Of a stretch of DNA of 64,000 nucleotides, positions 1-11,398 are shown in pieces; positions within the stretch are counted from its first letter, which is position 1; each line of letters begins with the position of its first letter. The DNA is from Membranipora membranacea (lineage: Eukaryota > Bryozoa > Gymnolaemata > Cheilostomatida > Membraniporidae). The stretch is from assembly GCA_914767715.1 (NCBI GenBank), contig OU612065.1:6634001-6698000 (forward strand), written 5' to 3'. The position numbers were made by a program, and so were the translations under genes. The notes beneath the pieces are model-generated. The model was not told the origin of the DNA. It did not search any database and was given only the letters and a program-made list of their open reading frames with translations.

Positions 1-1910
1 TTTTGGCATTTCATTTTTGTCAAGTTCCTGCTCAACAGGGCCATGATTGTCCAAATTCAGGTATTGTAGCAAATAACTTAACCACCAATCGTTAAATCTC
101 ATAATGTCATATTAAACCCTTGTTAATTTTAGCCTCATTCTCACAGTAGTGAATGATTTAAAGTCATGACCCTGATGCCAGACCGATCATAATCTCTAGT
201 GAATCCAAAGCACTGTATGGAACCGTAAAATTCTGGAAAATGATTACATTAGCTTGTAGAAATTAAAGTGATACAAAATATATACACACTTGGCATTTCT
301 TATGAAAAATCTTAGGCTGCAGTTTGCTAACCATTTTGTTTCAATTTTGTTATTACAGATTGTATTAGTAGATGCACCAAGCAGAAAACTGGCAGTTGTT
401 GGCAGTGGCACTGGTATATTGGTCTTCTGGCAATGGTCCATTACGAGACGGACATAAGTACGAAAGCATGAAAAAACGAAGAATATAGGATGGTAGGAAA
501 TTGGAAAGCCAATATCAATTAGTCTAGTCAAAGCCTCAAACAACTTTTTAGCCTGATCAATGCTTGAGTACAGCTACCCTGTTTTTACTGTAGAGGGCAT
601 TATCTGGTACCTGTTTAACAATTCAACCTATTAGCTTTCAGCCAAGTACACCCAAAGTCTTGAATTATATGCCACATTTTGTAGCCAAAAGCAGAAGCAT
701 CTGAGACGTGTAAGTCTGCTGTGAAGAATATATTGGTAGCTGGAAGCTTATCTGCATATATAGCTGAAGTGTACTGTTATTATGACTGTGGAGAAAACTG
801 CAAAGAAGAGACTATGTAAGTAACATAATAATTTGGGGGTAGCTTTGCGGGCTAAACTTCATCCCCAAACTCCCTAGATCACGGAGGGGCAACCTTCTTG
901 TGAAGGAGTCCACATTTTGAGCAGGCTCAACTCAAAAGGCTGCAACATGCTTCATGGCCAAAATTAAGAATGCAAGGTTTTAATTTGGTATAGTTTATGT
1001 CTTTCTTTTTACAGAATTTTACTACATATTTATGCGCCCGAGGTTTTATCAATGGATTTTTAATTTGGAGAGGCAAGAATAAATGCAAAAAAAATTAAAA
1101 CTGACAGAGATTTTACAAAATTGAGTTTTCCGAAAATTGGGAAGGCCATGGCTCCTTGGCCCCCATCTATAAATACAGGCCTACTTTCTTTAGTATGAAT
1201 TGAGGTGTGGTGCAGGTGGCATCCGTTTTTTTTTCTAAAGTGCATCAGTAGCGGAGAACCGAGGATGTCTAAACCAGACTTTGAAGCTGTCCACTTTTTT
1301 CACGGTGGCCAAAATTCGACTCCATATCACAGCCTGATATCACATGTAAATCTCTGAGGGGATAATCAGTAATAATTAGTCTCTATCTGAACTTGTTCAT
1401 TGTGTACTTCATAGGCGACAGAAGTCTGTCAAGTCCATTTTGTATCAGGTCCTGGTTTGAAGCGATGCTGTGACACAGCTGTGTAGAACGGCTATGAAAT
1501 TCTCCCAAAATACTAGCATTTATGTAGCTTAGCTACTAGCGTGAATTGTGATATAGAACTGCCACTATGGTGGAAATCCAATCAATTTACTTACAGAAGG
1601 CTATGCACATCTGGACATGCTGTGTAAGGGCAAATGATGCAAAATTAATGTGTACACATTTTTACAGACGTCAGTAAATGAGAAGCAAACCCTTAACATA
1701 TCAACTCTATAGAACCCCCCATCTGTCAACAACTCCAGGTAGATTTACTCTTTATTGATGATGGGATGTATATATTAGATCTATTAATAACTCATGACAA
1801 TAAGAAGGAAGCTTGTAAAGAAACTATGAACATTCATTCCAAAAAAAAACATTTTCCATTGTCTTAGCAGTTTGACATTATTCTAGTGAGATATTTCTGA
1901 AATGTTTATC
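1..1910. other. No recognisable gene; AT-rich intergenic DNA
   Basis: I see only short open frames on both strands with no family resemblance. There is no exon chain and no clear repeat boundary. The stretch near 840-960 (runs of CCAAACTCCC and CTCAACTCAA) loosely resembles part of the intron at about 28980-29100, which could mean an old dispersed repeat, but the match is too weak to define an element. Confidence 0.5.
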
Positions 1911-2651
1911 CATAAACATATAAATACTCTAGACTGGAAACTATTGGCTATTTGATACAGGCTCAGTGTCCTCTCTAATTCAGTGACGCGACGTTACAGC
2001 GCTATTCACTTTTTCTCTGTAGTGCATAGGTCAGAATAGGAGTTATCTCCACCTAGATGTAATGTGTGAATATAAGACCTTCTTATTTCTAAAGATGACC
2101 ACTACAACTGGGTATAACCAGCGAATTTTATAGAACATATAGTAATAAAGTATAAAATGTGATCAGTATATCGTGCCATCAAATATTGCGTGTGCCATAA
2201 CAACATATGCTATAGCATGTTTCTGGTCTTATAATTTGTTAAAAAATGGTGCGTCAATAACACTAGTTTGTTCCCTCAGAGGACGGTGGTGGTGGAGGGA
2301 TATTCAAAAAGCTGTGTATCAAATCAGTTTGTACCTATGTATAGTCTATATTGAGCCAAGATCTACAAAGTTGTCCAGGGACCTAAGTCTACAACATGAG
2401 TGCGGCTTCGTCTGATTCAAATTTTCTAAGGTAGGAAAGGCGGAAGATTTTTCTTCTGTCTGCGACTTCCTAATGTATTAAAACGTTAGATTCCAGCTGC
2501 TGGTACTCAGAATTTGCAATTCGCACCCTATACCCATATCTACAATACCCTATAGGATATAAATATTCACTGATTTAAATTTAGCGACCTGGCCAAGAAT
2601 AGGAAAACTTACTAGTGAATCATTAATGAATATCGATTTTGTAAATCCACA

Positions 2652-2897
2652 ATGTATAATATCATTGGTACCTATTGGGATACTAGCTGTCACAGGATCA
2701 TATCGAAAATTAGGTCATCTGGGGGGTTCAATAACAATCCAGATGTAGTGCAGTTCACTGCCGCCCTGAACAGGCTTCTGATCAAGCATGAAATAACCCC
2801 ATCTAGCAACGCCAACTGTCTCGACTTGAGCAGTGACTCCCAGCTGCTTCTCGGAAAGATAAAAAGAACTAAATCAACGAAGGCGAGCTTCAACTAG
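2652..2897 (+). pseudogene. P-element-type transposase C-terminal remnant
   Basis: The 81-residue open frame contains SSGGFNNNPDVVQFTAAL, then LLIKHEI, then SSNANC. A Gly-Gly-x-Asn-x-Asn-Pro run followed by Gln-Phe and a downstream Asn-Cys is, from memory, typical of the C-terminal part of P-element/THAP9-family transposases. Nothing upstream continues the protein: the THAP zinc finger and the catalytic core are absent. It lies between the inverted ends of the 1911-5680 element, which agrees with its being the last piece of that element's own transposase. The family call is from motif memory, not alignment. Confidence 0.5.
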
Positions 2898-3579
2898 ATT
2901 CAAATGACCTAGAGATCAAGCTTGAGCTATCGAAACCTGTCACAGATATTGTTGAGTAGATTGGTAAGTGAGCATAACTCTTGAAAAAACAGTGCAAATG
3001 CTGCAATTTTACACGATCTTAGTACCCTCGAAGATCTTAGCTTTTCAACTTATCTACAAAAATGCTGAGTCTTGATGATCTAGAATGAAAATTGTCCCAG
3101 TTTCTAAATGTTTGTTTTTTGGATTGGAAAGCAAAGGCATGATATAATGAAAACATTATAAAGTAACAAATCAATTAGCCAGTTGTACACATAAATACAT
3201 ATTCAAATAGATTAAATATATACTATTAATTACTCAATGCGTACATCTTTCTCTGATAGGAGGTTTCATAACCAGAACGATGCAACTAAGCTGTAGCACT
3301 AATCAAACTTAAGAATTGTGGTGGACTCAAAACCCCTTCCGAAGCAGTTTTTAGAGTGTGTCTTTTGTCAGAGAGAGTAATCAGATCATTGCTTAAAACA
3401 GGTTTGGGTCCTAAATTCCCAGAACTTGCCCGGCTGCACAGTCTATCAAAGATTATAGAGTCAGTCTGATAAGATATGTCTTGGTAAATATACAGCTACT
3501 AAATTATCAATTCATTTGGCCAGTCTGAGCCACTTTTATTTTCTCTACAGCATGCACATTTAACTCAATATTTATGTGA

Positions 3580-4091
3580 TAGACAGTTTTCTGAGCTCCG
3601 ACTTAGGCCTCCTTTCGGAGTTGTCCTCTCTCCAGTTTGGTACTTTTAATACAGGTCGCATAGGAAAAACGTGCTGAAAAGAGGGTTATCTTGATAACCG
3701 CTTATATTAGGATACAAATTATTTTTGATTCAGAATCTGCAGCATTGAAAACTCATATGGTAATAGTTTGGAAAATAATATTAGTATTTGGATAGTCAAT
3801 TATAGCATTTGCTGCCTGTTTTGCGGACAATTTGGCAGAATTTTTCATGAGTATCGTCACTAAAATTAAGATATATCCACATTCAAGCCTCCAATGATTT
3901 GGAAACCCTGTCCCACAGGGTTTTCAATGGTGCAGACTCTGAATCAAATTTCATTTTTATCCTAACATAAGCAGTTTTCAAGAAAACCCTCTTTCAGCAG
4001 GTTTTTCCTATGCAGCGTGGGTTAAAAGTACCAAACTGGAGAGAGGACAACTCCGAATTGAGGCATAAATAAGAGCTCAGAAAACTGTCTA
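3580..4091. mobile_element. TA-flanked short inverted-repeat element, copy A
   Basis: About 512 bp with ends GACAGTTTTCTGAGCTC and its inverse, each flanked by TA. The arms (roughly 140 bp, including a CTCTCCAGTTTGGTACTTTT block) pair with each other. It is one of four related copies in the window (11026, 21696, 30085). TA flanks suggest the Tc1/mariner group. There is no coding capacity, so it depended on a transposase encoded elsewhere. It is inserted inside the larger 1911-5680 element. Confidence 0.8.
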
Positions 4092-5122
4092 TTGATTGGG
4101 CCAGTCTGGGCCATTTTTTGAATCGACAAGAATCTTGCTCAATTTTTGAATGTCTTTAACTTTACAAAAGTTTTTTTTCGGATTGATTGGGCCAGTCTGG
4201 GCTGCATTTAAATCATCCATGATAATAGTTCAATTTCTTATCCCTATCAATATTTTATTCATGTCCTGTCACAAGCCAGCGGATTATTCCCACAAGGTGA
4301 GTTAAATTGTGGTATTTTATCAAATCTTATTTTCTCTGCTATGAAGAGACCTGTTGTTCTGCCAGTTAATTTTCTTCAAAAATATAGTCTCAATACCCAC
4401 CAAATGTTGGGGAAACACTAGACATCCAGGTCATAGGTGAGATTATAATCCCTCAACGTTATTAAAAGATTCCACTGCTTATAATTTGTTGCTTTTTACA
4501 CAGATTGATACATGTGTATCAGGGAGAGATGTGTAGGAATACCATGTCAATCTTGGACCAAAATTTCTAGCTTATGCTTGTTTAAAGTCTCAGCAAGATT
4601 GATCCAGGAGTAGCTAATCTTCAATAAGATTATCATGCAAAATCACTGAATCGATATGAAGAGCAAAGACTCAGTGTTCTGAGCTCAGATTTTAAGCCTT
4701 TAGTTGACAAAATACATTTGAAATTAAACCATACTCAAGGACCATCAGTATTATCCATCTTACGGTTACATGTCTGACAGTTGGAAAGATCAGATGCAGT
4801 TAATTCAGTGAAAATGCTGAGCAAAACCTTAACTTTACAATAGTCGATGCACCATTTTTCATACAAATTCTTCAGGCCAGAAACAGCTATAATGTAAGTT
4901 GTTATTGCACGGACAATATTTGATTGCACGATATACTGATCACATTTTATACTTAATTACTATATGTTCCATAAAATTCGCCGGTTATACCCAGTTGTAG
5001 TGGTCTTATATTCACACATTATATTTATGTGGAGATAACTCCTATTCTGGCCTATGCGCTACAGTGAAAAAGTGAATAGAGCAGTAACGTCGCGTCACTG
5101 AATTAGAGAGGACGCTCTAAGC

Positions 5123-5633
5123 CAGGGGTGCCCAACCTATGGCTCATGAGCCACCTCGGCTCATTTTGGCTTTTTTGGTGGCTCATTTTAATATTTGCAA
5201 ATTTCACGCGCTTTTTGGAGCGATTTTAATGCATTCGATTCATGCATGTACAATGTACATTAAATGTATGTATAGTGTATACAAATTCATTGTACTGGGT
5301 GCCTGCATTGTATATATGTGTGTAGAGTTGTCTTCTTCAGACTTGCCAACCTAAATTTTCCAAAATGCTTATGAAAATTTGCAAAATGCTTACAAAACTC
5401 CAGGGCGCCTCATATGACCAGAAATAACCTCAACAATTTTTCGCGCTACGCGCATAATCTCACACAATGACTTTGCTTTGGTATTTTTGCCAGCACCTAT
5501 ACATGAATGAATGTGATACATAAATATCACTGACTGTTTCCATGTTGCCTACACGTGACGAGACGTGGTCAGTTCATTTGGTTTGATTGATTTTTTAAAT
5601 GGCTCATGTGAGAGAAAAGGTTGGGCACCCCTG
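5123..5633. mobile_element. Non-autonomous hAT element (511 bp) with perfect 8-bp target duplication
   Basis: The terminal inverted repeats read CAGGGGTGCCCAACC at both ends. The target-site duplication CTCTAAGC is exact at 5115-5122 and 5634-5641. Eight-bp duplications and CAGGGGT-type ends are hallmarks of the hAT superfamily. Several GGCTCAT/ATGAGCC copies lie just inside both ends, as expected for subterminal transposase-binding repeats. There is no transposase. It sits inside the right arm of the 1911-5680 element, so it inserted later. Confidence 0.92.
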
Positions 5634-5869
5634 CTCTAAGCCAGTAGTTTCCAGTCTAGAGTATTTATATGTTTATGTGTTTATCATTAAATGAGGCCAT
5701 AAGTGGCACCTTGATCTTACAATCTATGATTTGCATGTTGTGTGTGATATTATTGTGCATTGCCTATATCAACATTGGCAACAATGTGGTTTGATGTATC
5801 CAATCAAATAATACAATTAACACAAATGAAGACTCGCAGAAAGCTCAAGCACCCTCTCTATAAAAAAGG

Positions 5870-6405
5870 ATAACTGTTAATTGCTGAACAGGCTGAACAG
5901 ACTGAACAGCTGAACAGAATTTCTCAGACTACATGATTGGCTAATTTTGCATAAGAACGGACAATTCTTTATATTCTTCTCATTAAATTATTTATTTTAA
6001 GTTTGCATTCACCTTGGTTTCTTTCAATTTTATGCACAGCAAATTTTTTGGCATTACACGACTCGTGAGTGGTTTGAAAATAGCCCCCCCCCCCCCCATA
6101 TAAACAAAGCTTGTTAAGACTGGCTAGATGGAAGGTTGAGCTGGATAATGTTTCTGGTATCCAATTTCCAGAACACTATCAGATTTTGTCATAATTGGCA
6201 CATTGATTGCTTCATTTGCTTGCCATAAATTGGTTATATTAGGTGCAAACAGGAACTTTGTGACTCATCAAATCATTTGGTTAGGAGGAATGTGTTTGAC
6301 AAGTGATAGTCAGCCAGAGAAATGATAACAAATAATAATTTTAGTCTGAGAAATTCTGTTCAGCTGTTCAGTCCGTTCAGCCTGTTCAGCAATTTACAGT
6401 TACCG
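5870..6405. mobile_element. Short foldback element with CTGAACAG-repeat ends
   Basis: The left arm (5870-5932) and right arm (about 6340-6405) are inverted copies of about 62 bp. They contain three to four tandem variants of CTGAACAG followed by AATTTCTCAGACTA. The element is bracketed by direct repeats: TATAAAAAAGG at 5859-5869 and a copy with one extra A at 6406-6417, which look like the target-site duplication. The interior has no protein frame and includes a C homopolymer near 6085-6096. Long direct repeats of about 9-11 bp suggest a Mutator-like origin, but that is inference. Confidence 0.65.
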
Positions 6406-6417
6406 TATAAAAAAAGG

Positions 6418-6899
6418 TTTTTTATTAGTGTGAGACGATTCTGCTTGCCTTTTCGCAACGCAATTAAACAATCTATTCATTTATTTTCTTACAAACATTC
6501 TTGTGTCTGTGGTAACTGTTGGTACCAACACTTTCGTCAAATTCTAAACCCATTTTATTTGCCTTCAAATTTCACTTGTTGATTTGACTTGACTTGACTT
6601 TGACTTTACCTTTACTTTGAATACCTACTTCCACTTGACTTCACTCGCTGTTACTTGTAAATACCTACTTCAACCAATGAACTAAAGGTTCATTGCTTCA
6701 ACTTGCCTAGACCACCTTCTCACAATTACATATACCTATACTAGCTACCTCTTAGTAGAACTTACCTCTTCTTACCGAGAACGTTAATTACCTTTAGTGC
6801 TGCATTCACTTATGTCCAGTTACCTACACTCTGGGCGTTACCTTACCCTCCCTTACCAACAATTAACTGCGTTTGTCAACTCCTACTTAACTTCCTGTT
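6418..6899. other. Gene-free approach to the satellite, CTT/ACTTG-rich
   Basis: No exon is seen. From about 6580 the DNA drifts into degenerate TTGACTTGACTTTGACTT-type repeats and then scattered TACCTACTTCCACTTG pieces. It reads as a worn edge of the 10-bp satellite that follows. Confidence 0.5.
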
Positions 6900-8562
6900 G
6901 TTAACCTTCCATCTGTATACATTTGCCTTCACTTATTTCCAGTTACCTACACCTTCGTTCACTGAATTCCACTTGCCGCCTGTGCTTACCTTCGCTTACT
7001 TTGATACGCCTCCGTTGTGGTACTTCCACTTCCCTCAACTTACTTCCACCGACTTCCACTTGCCTTGACTTGCTTCCGCTTGCCTTCACTGACCTCAGTT
7101 TACTTCTACTTGCCTTTATATTCTTCCACTTGTCTTTGCTTGCTTCCACATCCCTTTCACTTGTCTTCTCTTACTTCCACATGTTTTTGTTTGCTTCAAC
7201 TTCCCTTTCACTTGTCTTCACTTACTTTAACTTGCTTAAACTGACTTCACTTACTTCCACTTGTCTACACTTACATTGACTCCTCTTAGAAATCCTGTCA
7301 CTTACCTCCAACTATTTCCACTTGCCTCCTCTTACTTCGACTTACTGTCACTTACCTCCAATTATTTCCAGTTGCCTCCGCTTACTTTCACTTGCTTTTG
7401 CTAACCTCCACTTACTTCTACTTCTCTCCACTCACTTCCACTTGCTTCCACTTAATTGCGCTTGCTTACACGTGGTTTTACTTACTTGCGCTTGCCTCCA
7501 CTTATTTCATCTTCTTCTACTTGCCTGCACTTACTTCTAATTGCCTCCGCTAACTTCCACTTGCCTACACTTACTCCGACTTGCCTCCGCTTACGTCCAC
7601 TTACTTCATCTTAATTCCGCTTTCTTCCACTTACTTCCACATGCTTTCACTTACTTCCACTTACTCCAACTTACTTCCACCTGCTTCGACTTACACTTCC
7701 ACTTACTTCCGCTTGCCTACGCTTACTTCCGCTTGCCTGCACTTACTTCCGCTTACTTCCACTTGCTTCCGCTGACTTCCCCTTGTATCCACTTACTTTC
7801 GCTTGCTTCCACTTACTTTCACTTACATCTACTTACTTCCACTTGCCTACACTTACCTCCACTTGCTTCCACTTACTTCCACTTGAATCTACTTACTTTC
7901 ACTTACTTTCACTTGCATCCACTTACTTCTACTTACTTCTACTTACTTCTACTTGCATACATTTACCTCCACTTACTTCCGCTTGCTTCCGCATACTTCC
8001 ACATACTTCCACTTGCCTACACTTACTTCCGCTTACTTCCACTTACTACCGCTTACTTCCACTTACTTCCGCTTGCTTCCACTTACTTACGCTTGCTTCC
8101 ACTTACTTCCGCTTGCTTTCACCTACTTCCACTTGCCTCCACTTACTTCTACTCGCCTACACTTACTTCCGCTTACTTCCACCTACTTCTACTTGCCTCC
8201 ACTTACTTCTACTTACTCCCGCTTCCACTAACTTCTGTTTACTTCCGCTTGCCTAAACTTACTTCCGCTTACTTCCACTTACTTCCGCTTGCTTCCACTT
8301 ACTTTTGGTTGCTTCCACTTACTTCTGCTTACATTCACTTACTTCCGCGTACTTTCACTTACATCTGCTTACTTCCACTTGCTTCCACTTACTTTCACTT
8401 ACTTCCGCTTACTTTCAATTACTTCCACTTGCTTCCACTTGCATCTACTTACTTCTACTTACTTCTACTTGCATACATTTACCTTCACTTACTTCCGCTT
8501 ACTTCCACTTACTTCCTCTTACTTCCACTTACTTCCGCTTGCTAACTTACTTCACTTACTTC
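6900..8562. repeat. 10-bp satellite array, consensus TTACTTCCAC / TTGCTTCCGC
   Basis: The array reads as consecutive 10-mers such as TTACTTCCGC, TTGCCTACGC and TTACTTCCAC, with variation mainly at positions 3-5 and 9. The most regular part is about 7540-8540. Because the unit is 10 bp and lacks stop codons on the + strand, all three forward frames stay open and spell the same ten-residue repeat (LLPLTSTYFH). This creates open frames of up to 334 codons that are not genes. The minus strand meets TAA in each 30-bp cycle. The + strand is pyrimidine-rich throughout. Confidence 0.93.
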
Positions 8563-8756
8563 TGTGAGGGGCGAAAACACACGACCCTCGTATTGAATGT
8601 CAATTACAAGAGTAATAGGTTGGTCCTGCACACTTCTTGTGTTTACTATATGGACGTATGATTCATGTACTACACTATAATATTTGTTTTTGGTGATTTA
8701 ACACAAGGTGAATTTTGGTTCTCTATGGTATAATACTATAATTGTGTAATGGTATA

Positions 8757-8812
8757 ATGATGTAATGGTTAGCACTCCTAACAAAGGACTTGAATGCAAC
8801 CTTGGTTAATTG
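8757..8812 (+). other. tRNA-like relic (possible SINE head)
   Basis: The segment GATGTAATGGTTAGCACTCC matches the D-arm/A-box region of animal tRNAs of the Gln/Glu type. It is followed by an anticodon-arm-like GGACTTGAATGC. No intact B box or acceptor closure follows, so this is not a functional tRNA. Most likely it is a decayed tRNA-derived SINE or tRNA pseudogene. Confidence 0.35.
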
Positions 8813-9903
8813 TAACTTGATTAATCTTGTCTGGTTTACAGATCTAATTGGTATTTAATTTGTTCGAGCTACGAGCAAGTGGTGGCCCGTACGGATAGAG
8901 ATTATGGATACTACTATTTATGAATAATAATGGAGGGTAAATCCAGTAAAAATAAGGCTGGAATTTAACAAGCGCAAAGATTAAGAATATAGCTAGCTTC
9001 TTTGGTTATGACTCTAACCAGGAAAAATGCCAACAGAATGGCTTCCTTTGAGACTTTAGATCCAAAATATATTTTGATCCTCCGTGGGAAGGTTGCAATT
9101 GACTGTTTTGCCAATAACAAATGGAGCTACAATAATTTTTTCGACGATCAGTCAATAGAACCAGGGACTTATTCTTGCCTTGAACTGGAGCTTTATCAAT
9201 AATTATTTGGAAGGGATTCAACCTTGACTATTGCCTTGCAATAAGAATTAAGAATTTTCAACGACGTGATAAACTTACCTCGCCAATAAAAAAAATGGCG
9301 GTCTGCTCCTTGCTCCCTTCGGCCGGAATTCGATATGTGTGATATAGATTAATCCAATAAATTATCCAAGCGATTGGATTGTATTCTATCTTTATTTTGT
9401 GATTCGATAATTTCATCAAAATAATTAGTTTGTGCTCTATCTTTATTGAAAGTATAAGTTAAAAATCAATATTCGATCAGATATTTCAATGTTAACTAAT
9501 CCTAAACTATTCCTAAGATGAGCTGCCGCGTGCGTTTTTCTGCTACTCTTTATATAGTCACAGGAATGAGGAGAGGGAGTTGATAGGTCACAGCAGGGGT
9601 CGATCCTTAATCGTTTCAATCAGTCGCTTAAATGTCGACATTATTGCGACATTTTCTTTGTGCTTGCATACAATGGTCTTGCTATCTTTTTAAAGGGCTC
9701 TCGAACATTCTTAAAGAGTTCTCGAACGTTCTTACTCTAGTTTAACTATTGTCCCTCCTAAGATAGTAATCTTTTCATCATCCTGGCTGTTTTGATTTCT
9801 CAATAGCATCGGCATTGAATGATCTTATTCAGATGTTAGCTCTTAAACCATAAAATTTTGGTTTTGCAAGATTGTATTATTATTCTATCTTTATATAACT
9901 AAA

Positions 9904-10045
9904 AATCTAAAATTATGAAATCTAAAAATAATATCATGCATTAAATCATAAAAGTATTGTAGTAGCTAGAATCTAAAATTATAAAATCTAAAAATAACAC
10001 CATGCATTAAATCATAAAAGTATTGTAGTAGCTAGAATCTAAAAT
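9904..10045. repeat. Tandem duplication, period about 65-66 bp
   Basis: AATCTAAAATTAT starts at about 9904, 9970 and 10035. The intervening blocks both contain CATGCATTAAATCATAAAAG and TATTGTAGTAGCTAG. There are two full units and the start of a third, nearly identical, so the duplication is recent or homogenised. Confidence 0.85.
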
Positions 10046-10364
10046 TATGAAAATGGTAAACCTATAATATACATAATTTCAAAAATGTTCGTTATCAAAT
10101 ATTCCCATCAACGTAGGCGTGTGATTGTATTAGTTGTATCGTGGGGTAGTGACGTAGTAGTGTATGGTGTATCGTATTCAGTCTAGGCTTTCTATGTTGT
10201 CATTATCGTCTCTATCATCTCTCTTTTGTTTCTAGAATAAGAAAATATACATATCCTAATTACCATGTAGAACAACAAAAGATTATATATTGTTCACGGG
10301 GTTATGATTGCAATTTTTTTCTTGCCATCCGTTCTACTTATGGTGTTGATACCATTTCGCATAC

Positions 10365-10700
10365 TTGCCTCCACTTACTTCTATTTGCCTACACTTACTT
10401 CCGCTTGCTTCCACTTACTTCGACCTACTTCTTCTTGCCTCCACTTACTTCCGCTTACTTCCGCTAACTTCCACTAGCTTTCACCTGCTTCCGCTAACTT
10501 CCGCTTACTTCCGCTTACTTCCGCTAACTTCCGCTAACTTTCACCTGCATCCACATACCCCCACTTGCCTACATGTATCCCATGCCCACACTTACCTCCA
10601 CATGCTTCTACTTGCTCCCGCTTGTCTCTGCATGCTTACACTTGCTCCCACACACTCCCGCTTGCCACCACTTACTCCCACATGCTCCTGCTTGCTTCCG
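10365..10700. repeat. Second block of the 10-bp satellite
   Basis: The same 10-mers as at 6900-8562 (TTGCCTCCAC, TTACTTCCGC) run to about 10555, then decay into CACATGCCCACACTTACC-like variants to about 10700. The strand and pyrimidine bias match the first block, 1.8 kb away. Long forward open frames here are again by-products of a stop-free unit. Confidence 0.88.
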
Positions 10701-10805
10701 CTAACCAAGTGGGGGCAGGTTGTGGCGGGCCACGCTGCGGAGGGCAAGTCAGCTATTCCCCGCATTGAGTCTGGGCCACGCTGCGGAGGGCAAGCTATTT
10801 TGTTT
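10701..10805. repeat. GC-rich duplicated 23-bp motif
   Basis: GGGCCACGCTGCGGAGGGCAAG occurs twice with almost no change (about 10728-10750 and 10772-10794), separated by about 21 bp. It is unusually GC-rich for this window and abuts the end of the satellite. No gene is apparent. Confidence 0.75.
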
Positions 10806-11025
10806 CAACCTTTGGCTTTCCTCCCGTACTTCAATTTGTTTTGAACCATGAACATCATCATAAATACTCATTAAATTCTAGTATTTATGTTTATGGTTTC
10901 AGCTGTTCCTACCGATTCATAATTTATTGTAGACTGAAAGAATTCACTTCCAGTATGCCAACAATTTTGCCACAATTTGTTAGCAGTGACATAACAATAA
11001 CTTACTCCTTTATTAATGGGCTTTG

Positions 11026-11217
11026 TAGACAGTTTTTTGAGCTATCATTCAAGCCTTTTTCAGAGTTGTTCTCAAGAATAATTTTTTATCCTTATATAAT
11101 CGGTTTTCAACATAACCCTCTATTCAGCTCCTTTATCCAACGTGGCGTCGGTTAAAAGTACCAAACTAGAGTTCAACTCCAGATAGAGGCTCAAATTATA
11201 GCTCAGGAAACTGTCTA
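11026..11217. mobile_element. TA-flanked short inverted-repeat element, copy B (internally deleted)
   Basis: It has the same ends as the copies at 3580, 21696 and 30085 (GACAGTTTT...AAACTGTC between TA dinucleotides) but is only about 192 bp. The middle, including the loop sequences seen in the other copies, is missing. It lies just upstream of the non-LTR retrotransposon. Confidence 0.75.
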
Positions 11218-11398
11218 TTGCTAGTAATGATTGTCATCATGGCACAAGTGTTTTGCTGGCACACAAATCAGTTTCCATTATTATCTCCAAAACATGTTAT
11301 CTCCAAAACATTGTTGTGCGTGACATCGTGCTGACAAGCTGCTTGTGAAAAATTCTCTCTCTCTTGATTAAAAATTGTAAATAATTACTGGATATCAT

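Larger units (their letters stand above)
1911..5680. mobile_element. Decayed DNA transposon with about 360-bp imperfect terminal inverted repeats, P-element-like
   Basis: The left end (about 1911-2271) is repeated in inverted orientation at about 4852-5680, with the right copy split by a later insertion at 5123-5633. The outer ends share ATAAACATATAAATACTC and then CTAGACTGGAAACT. Further in, both arms carry GTGACGCGACGT and TGATCAGTATATCGTGC. The interior holds a transposase C-terminal remnant at 2652-2897 and a nested 512-bp element at 3580-4091. I could not fix a target-site duplication. Assignment to the P superfamily rests only on the short protein remnant; the inverted-repeat structure itself is directly visible. 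No intact transposase remains, so the copy is not autonomous. Confidence 0.7.
8563..10364. other. Gene-free spacer between the two satellite blocks
   Basis: It contains a tRNA-like relic at 8757-8812, a 65-66 bp tandem repeat at 9904-10040, and otherwise AT-rich DNA. The opposed short open frames at 9002-9221 overlap each other and show no family resemblance or splice structure. Confidence 0.5.

Noticed and set aside
7541-8545. A 334-codon open frame rich in Leu, Thr, Ser, Tyr, Phe and His
   Set aside because: It is a by-product of the stop-free 10-bp satellite; the other two forward frames read the same peptide, which no real gene would do.
6900-8562. CRISPR-like array
   Set aside because: Short 10-bp units run without spacers, in a eukaryotic genome; it is a satellite.
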